Part shown: positions 4,778 through 7,128 of the stretch, piece by piece
How the letters are laid out: each line of letters begins with the position of its first letter
Position numbering within the stretch: the first letter of the stretch is position 1
Assembly: GCA_023489025.1 (NCBI GenBank)
Contig: JAMDCN010000014.1
Span: 1,178 to 8,305 of the forward strand
Direction: 5' to 3'
DNA: 7,128 nucleotides
DNA from: Deltaproteobacteria bacterium
Lineage (GTDB): Bacteria; Desulfobacterota_E; Deferrimicrobia; Deferrimicrobiales; Deferrimicrobiaceae
Made by a program: the position numbers and the translations under genes
The notes under the pieces: model-generated
Told to the model about the DNA's origin: nothing
The model's database searches: none
What the model saw: the letters and a program-made list of their open reading frames with translations, nothing else

Positions 4778-6285
4778 AGGTTTTCCTGATGCACAAAGCG
4801 CGGGATTTTGATCCGGAGGAAGGCCTGCCGCCGAATGCGGCGGCGCTGACGCAAGACCTTGAGCTGGACATGCTGTTCGACGCGATGGCCGCCGGGGACA
4901 AGTTCCTGCTCGAAGTGGCGAAGAAGGCGGTCTTCGCGAGCCTCGATGAACCGGAAGCGATCCTCTATCGCCAGCGAATCCTTGCCGATTGCCTGGAGCG
5001 TCCCGCCATCGCCAGGGAGATGTACGCCATCGCCGTGGAGGCGATCGAACGCGAGAAGAAGGTCTGGGGCTGGGGCAAGAACCCCGAAGGGGTGCTGCAC
5101 CGGTCCGTCGAGGTGCTCAAGCTGTTTGTGGGCCTGCTCAAGAGGCTGAGACGCATTGCCGATGCGCATGGCGCCGATTTTCGCTCCGAAGGCCTTGCGA
5201 CGCTCTTCCGCATGCTTGCCGGGGAGCTTGACGATGAATACCTCGGCGGCGTCGAGGACCATCTGCGACGACTTGAATTTCGGGACGGCATTCTTATTAG
5301 TGCCGAATTGGATGATGGCAATAAAGGCACCCGCTACGTACTTCGCAAACCCTGGAATCCGAAACAGAGCTGGATGGAGCGGCTTCAGGCCCGGATGGAA
5401 CGGCTTTTCCCCAGAGACCGCTCCGATTACGTGGTTCAAATCGCCGACCGCGATGAAGGCGGCTTCAGGGCATTGGCGGAGCTGCGGAGCCGGGGAATCG
5501 GCCCGGCCGCCGGCGCGCTCGGCGAGTCGACCGACCATATTCTGGGCTTCTTTCGCATGTTGCGATCGGAATTGGGCTTTTACGTCGGCTGCTTGAACCT
5601 GCGGGACCGGCTGGCCGGGAAGGGGGAGCCGATCTGCTTTCCCGAGCCCTTCGCCGCGGGCAAGGCCATCCTCTCCTGCCGGGGACTCTACGATCTCTGC
5701 CTGAGTTTGAGCGTGAAGGAGAGGGTCGTCGGCAACGACGTGAGCGCCGATGACAAGTTGCTCGTGATGATCACCGGCGCCAACCGGGGCGGCAAGTCGA
5801 CGTTCCTGCGAGGCATCGGTCTTGCCCAGCTGATGATGCAGTGCGGCATGTTCGTGCCGGCGGAGTCTTTCCGCGCCAATGTCTGCGATGGCATCTTCAC
5901 GCACTGCAAGCGGGAAGAAGACAGCGGCATGCAGAGCGGGAAGCTCGACGAAGAGCTGAGCAGAATGAGCTCGATCGTCGACGACATGACCCCGAACAGC
6001 ATCGTTCTGCTCAACGAGTCGTTCGCCTCGACGAACGAGAGGGAAGGTTCGGAGATCGCGAGGCAGATCGTCCGGGCCCTGTTGGAAACCGGCATCAAGG
6101 TGGTCTATGTGACCCACCTGTTCGATCTGGCCCAAGGGTTTTTCCTCGCGAAGATGGACACCGTCCTGTTCCTTCGCGCGGAACGGCTGGCCGACGGGCG
6201 GCGGACGTTTCGGCTCGTCGAAGGCGAACCGTTGCCGACGAGTTACGGAGAGGACTTGTACCGGCGGATCTTCGGCGCGGCGTAA
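4774..6285 (+). CDS. MutS-domain-V-like ATPase, second of a tandem pair
   Basis: A 503-residue paralogue of the preceding protein. The ATPase motifs are more MutS-like: Walker A TGANRGGKSTF (334-344), GIFTHCKREEDSGMQSGKLD (373-392), Walker B SIVLLNESFAST (409-420) with Asn414-Glu415, and the switch VVYVTHLFDLAQGF (443-456) retaining His448. Its N-terminal ~300 residues are helical and lack the MutS mismatch-recognition module. GTG at 4774 is chosen because it overlaps the upstream stop by four bases and AAGGAG lies at 4757-4762. An in-frame ATG at 4789 is an alternative that removes five residues. The shared FTHx2(K/R)EED...SGKL pattern and the common Asn in Walker B show that the two proteins belong to one subfamily. 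Tandem coupled paralogues suggest a heterodimer, by analogy with eukaryotic MSH pairs; that is inference. Confidence 0.88.
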   Translation: MKVFLMHKARDFDPEEGLPPNAAALTQDLELDMLFDAMAAGDKFLLEVAKKAVFASLDEPEAILYRQRILADCLERPAIAREMYAIAVEAIEREKKVWGWGKNPEGVLHRSVEVLKLFVGLLKRLRRIADAHGADFRSEGLATLFRMLAGELDDEYLGGVEDHLRRLEFRDGILISAELDDGNKGTRYVLRKPWNPKQSWMERLQARMERLFPRDRSDYVVQIADRDEGGFRALAELRSRGIGPAAGALGESTDHILGFFRMLRSELGFYVGCLNLRDRLAGKGEPICFPEPFAAGKAILSCRGLYDLCLSLSVKERVVGNDVSADDKLLVMITGANRGGKSTFLRGIGLAQLMMQCGMFVPAESFRANVCDGIFTHCKREEDSGMQSGKLDEELSRMSSIVDDMTPNSIVLLNESFASTNEREGSEIARQIVRALLETGIKVVYVTHLFDLAQGFFLAKMDTVLFLRAERLADGRRTFRLVEGEPLPTSYGEDLYRRIFGAA

Positions 6286-6371
6286 CGGGACCGCTCCCCC
6301 ATCGAAACGATCATCAACCTTGTCCTCGAGATGGAGAGCGTTCTCCAGCGGATCCGGGGCGGTTGAAACGC

Positions 6372-6376
6372 GGAGG
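6372..6376 (+). promoter_or_regulatory. Ribosome binding site of the HAD gene
   Basis: GGAGG sits 5 nt before the ATG at 6382. It fixes that start and shows that the HAD gene is initiated independently, despite the 96-bp gap after the second MutS-like gene. No terminator is visible in that gap, so cotranscription is likely. Confidence 0.75.
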
Positions 6377-6381
6377 CGTCC

Positions 6382-6852
6382 ATGTTGGAACTGGAGATCC
6401 CGGGATTCGGAACGGTTCGGGCCGAGCATCTGGTATCCGATTTCACCGGGACCCTTGCTGTGGACGGCAAGCTGCTGTCCGGCGTCGAAGAACGGTTGGT
6501 CGTCCTCGCGAAGTCCCTGAAAATTCACGTCGTGACCTCCGACACGCTCGGCGTGGTCGAATCGAAAATGAAAGGGTTGCCGTGCGTCCTCCATATCCTC
6601 TCCGGGACGGATCACGACCTGCAAAAGGAGGAGTACGTGAAAAAACTGGATCCCGGGAAGGTGATCGCCATCGGCAACGGGAAAAACGACCGGAGGATGC
6701 TGAAGGCGGCGAGGATCGGGATCGCCGTTTCGGGAAGCGAGGGGTGCGCGGTGGATGCCCTGCTCAACGCTGATATCCACGTGAAAAGCGCTGCGGAAGG
6801 GCTGGACCTCCTGATGCGCCCGGAGCGGGTAAAGGCGACGCTGCGTTTTTAG
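6382..6852 (+). CDS. HAD-superfamily protein of the soluble P-type ATPase kind
   Basis: A 156-residue protein without membrane segments, matching the compact 'soluble P-type ATPase' HAD group (COG4087-like). Motif I is SDFTGTLA (19-26), with nucleophile Asp20. The +2 position is Thr, as in P-type ATPases (DKTGT), not the Asp general acid of typical HAD phosphatases. VVTSDT (50-55) supplies motif II. IGNGKNDRRMLKAARIGIAV (97-116) parallels the P-type TGDGVND...AADIGIA hinge, with Asp103 as the likely Mg2+ ligand. Such an enzyme should form an aspartyl-phosphate; the natural substrate is unknown. It follows the MutS-like pair in the same direction and probably belongs to the fluoride-induced transcript. 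A plain phosphatase or phosphotransferase role cannot be excluded. The protein looks full length for its group. Confidence 0.85.
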   Translation: MLELEIPGFGTVRAEHLVSDFTGTLAVDGKLLSGVEERLVVLAKSLKIHVVTSDTLGVVESKMKGLPCVLHILSGTDHDLQKEEYVKKLDPGKVIAIGNGKNDRRMLKAARIGIAVSGSEGCAVDALLNADIHVKSAAEGLDLLMRPERVKATLRF

Positions 6853-6907
6853 ATTTGCGCGTCGGAGTCCCCCGGAGGCTGTCCCGCCTTTTCGAGGATC
6901 GAGGGGA

Positions 6908-7128
6908 ATGAAAATGAAGAAGATGGATTCGGCGCTCAAATTCGTCGTCCTCGTCGGGGTGGTGAGCCTCTTCGCGGACATGACGTACGAGGGGGCCCGC
7001 AGCATCAACGGGCAGTATCTCGCCCTCCTGGGAGCGAGCGCTTCCGTCGTGGGGATCGTGGCCGGGTTCGGAGAGTTGATCGGCTACGGCCTCCGCCTTC
7101 TCTCGGGGTATGTCAGCGAGGACGACCA
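6908..7128 (+). CDS. N-terminal part of an MFS transporter (cut by the window edge)
   Basis: Seventy-three codons are visible before the window ends. After a short basic N-terminus, a first hydrophobic segment (LKFVVLVGVVSLFADMTYEG) is followed by QYLALLGASASVVGIVAGFG and then GELIGYGLRLLSGYVSEDD. The last segment resembles the MFS loop 2-3 motif region (G..D R.GRR-like turn). ATG 6908, 6914 and 6923 are all in frame. AGGA at 6895-6898 suits 6908, and GAGGGG at 6901-6906 suits 6914; the difference is two residues. The 55-bp gap after the HAD gene shows no terminator or promoter, so it is probably the fourth gene of the fluoride-switched operon. The substrate cannot be predicted. Confidence 0.8.
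   Translation, partial: MKMKKMDSALKFVVLVGVVSLFADMTYEGARSINGQYLALLGASASVVGIVAGFGELIGYGLRLLSGYVSEDD

Noticed and set aside
198..5525. Apparent avoidance of GTCGAC over about 5.3 kb
   Set aside because: Only one or two copies would be expected by chance at this base composition, and three copies occur at 5526, 5796 and 5977, so absence in this stretch is not significant.
3239..6285. Canonical mutS or mutS2
   Set aside because: Both proteins are about 500 aa, lack the N-terminal mismatch-recognition domain and the Smr domain, and have Asn in Walker B, so neither gene symbol is justified.
4744..7008. 754-codon open frame on the minus strand
   Set aside because: It lies antisense to the second MutS-like, HAD and MFS genes, which have clear motifs and SDs. 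Its translation shows no recognisable motif and is rich in Arg, His and Gln, as expected from the complement of GC-rich coding DNA.
1..7128. CRISPR arrays, tRNA or rRNA genes, insertion sequences
   Set aside because: No regularly spaced repeats, tRNA-like folds, transposase motifs or terminal inverted repeats with target duplications were seen.

Overview
The window is a GC-rich (about 60% by eye), densely coded bacterial segment, with all genes on the + strand. Short overlaps between genes, SD-led starts and the family mix suggest a Gram-negative bacterium of the Desulfobacterota/Geobacter type. That placement is only a weak inference, since no ribosomal or lineage-marker gene is present.

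Left edge (1-137): the C-terminal end of what looks like a DUF815-type AAA+ ATPase. Region A (about 158-2913) is a complete Type II restriction-modification operon. It has a promoter overlapping a twin GTCGAC element, a 62-aa ribbon-helix-helix (RHH) protein, a gamma-class N6-adenine methyltransferase, and a XamI-family restriction endonuclease. The genes touch or overlap (TGAATG, ATGA), so they are probably translationally coupled. A 41-aa ORF of unknown function starts on the last base of the endonuclease stop codon. XamI, like SalI, recognises GTCGAC. The two GTCGAC copies in the promoter therefore match the predicted target of the system's own methyltransferase, which suggests control by methylation, by the RHH protein, or by both.

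Region B (3039-3238) is intergenic. It holds a 14-bp perfect palindrome, an 8-bp inverted repeat, a probable extended -10 promoter, and a well-formed fluoride riboswitch (crcB motif). The 3' strand of riboswitch stem P1 is shared with an intrinsic terminator, and the terminator's 3' arm contains the Shine-Dalgarno sequence of the next gene.

Region C (3239-7128) is the operon behind that switch. It encodes two tandem, diverged MutS-domain-V-like ATPases (512 and 503 aa, GTGA overlap), a 156-aa HAD protein of the soluble P-type-ATPase kind, and the start of an MFS transporter cut by the window edge. Neither MutS-like protein has the usual mismatch-recognition domain, and both carry Asn-Glu instead of Asp-Glu in Walker B. 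The layout suggests a fluoride-induced stress module built around a possible MutS-like heterodimer, with no crcB or eriC gene in view. This is the most interesting part of the window. Fluoride riboswitches upstream of mutS-like genes have been noted before, but what these proteins do in fluoride stress is, to my knowledge, unexplained.
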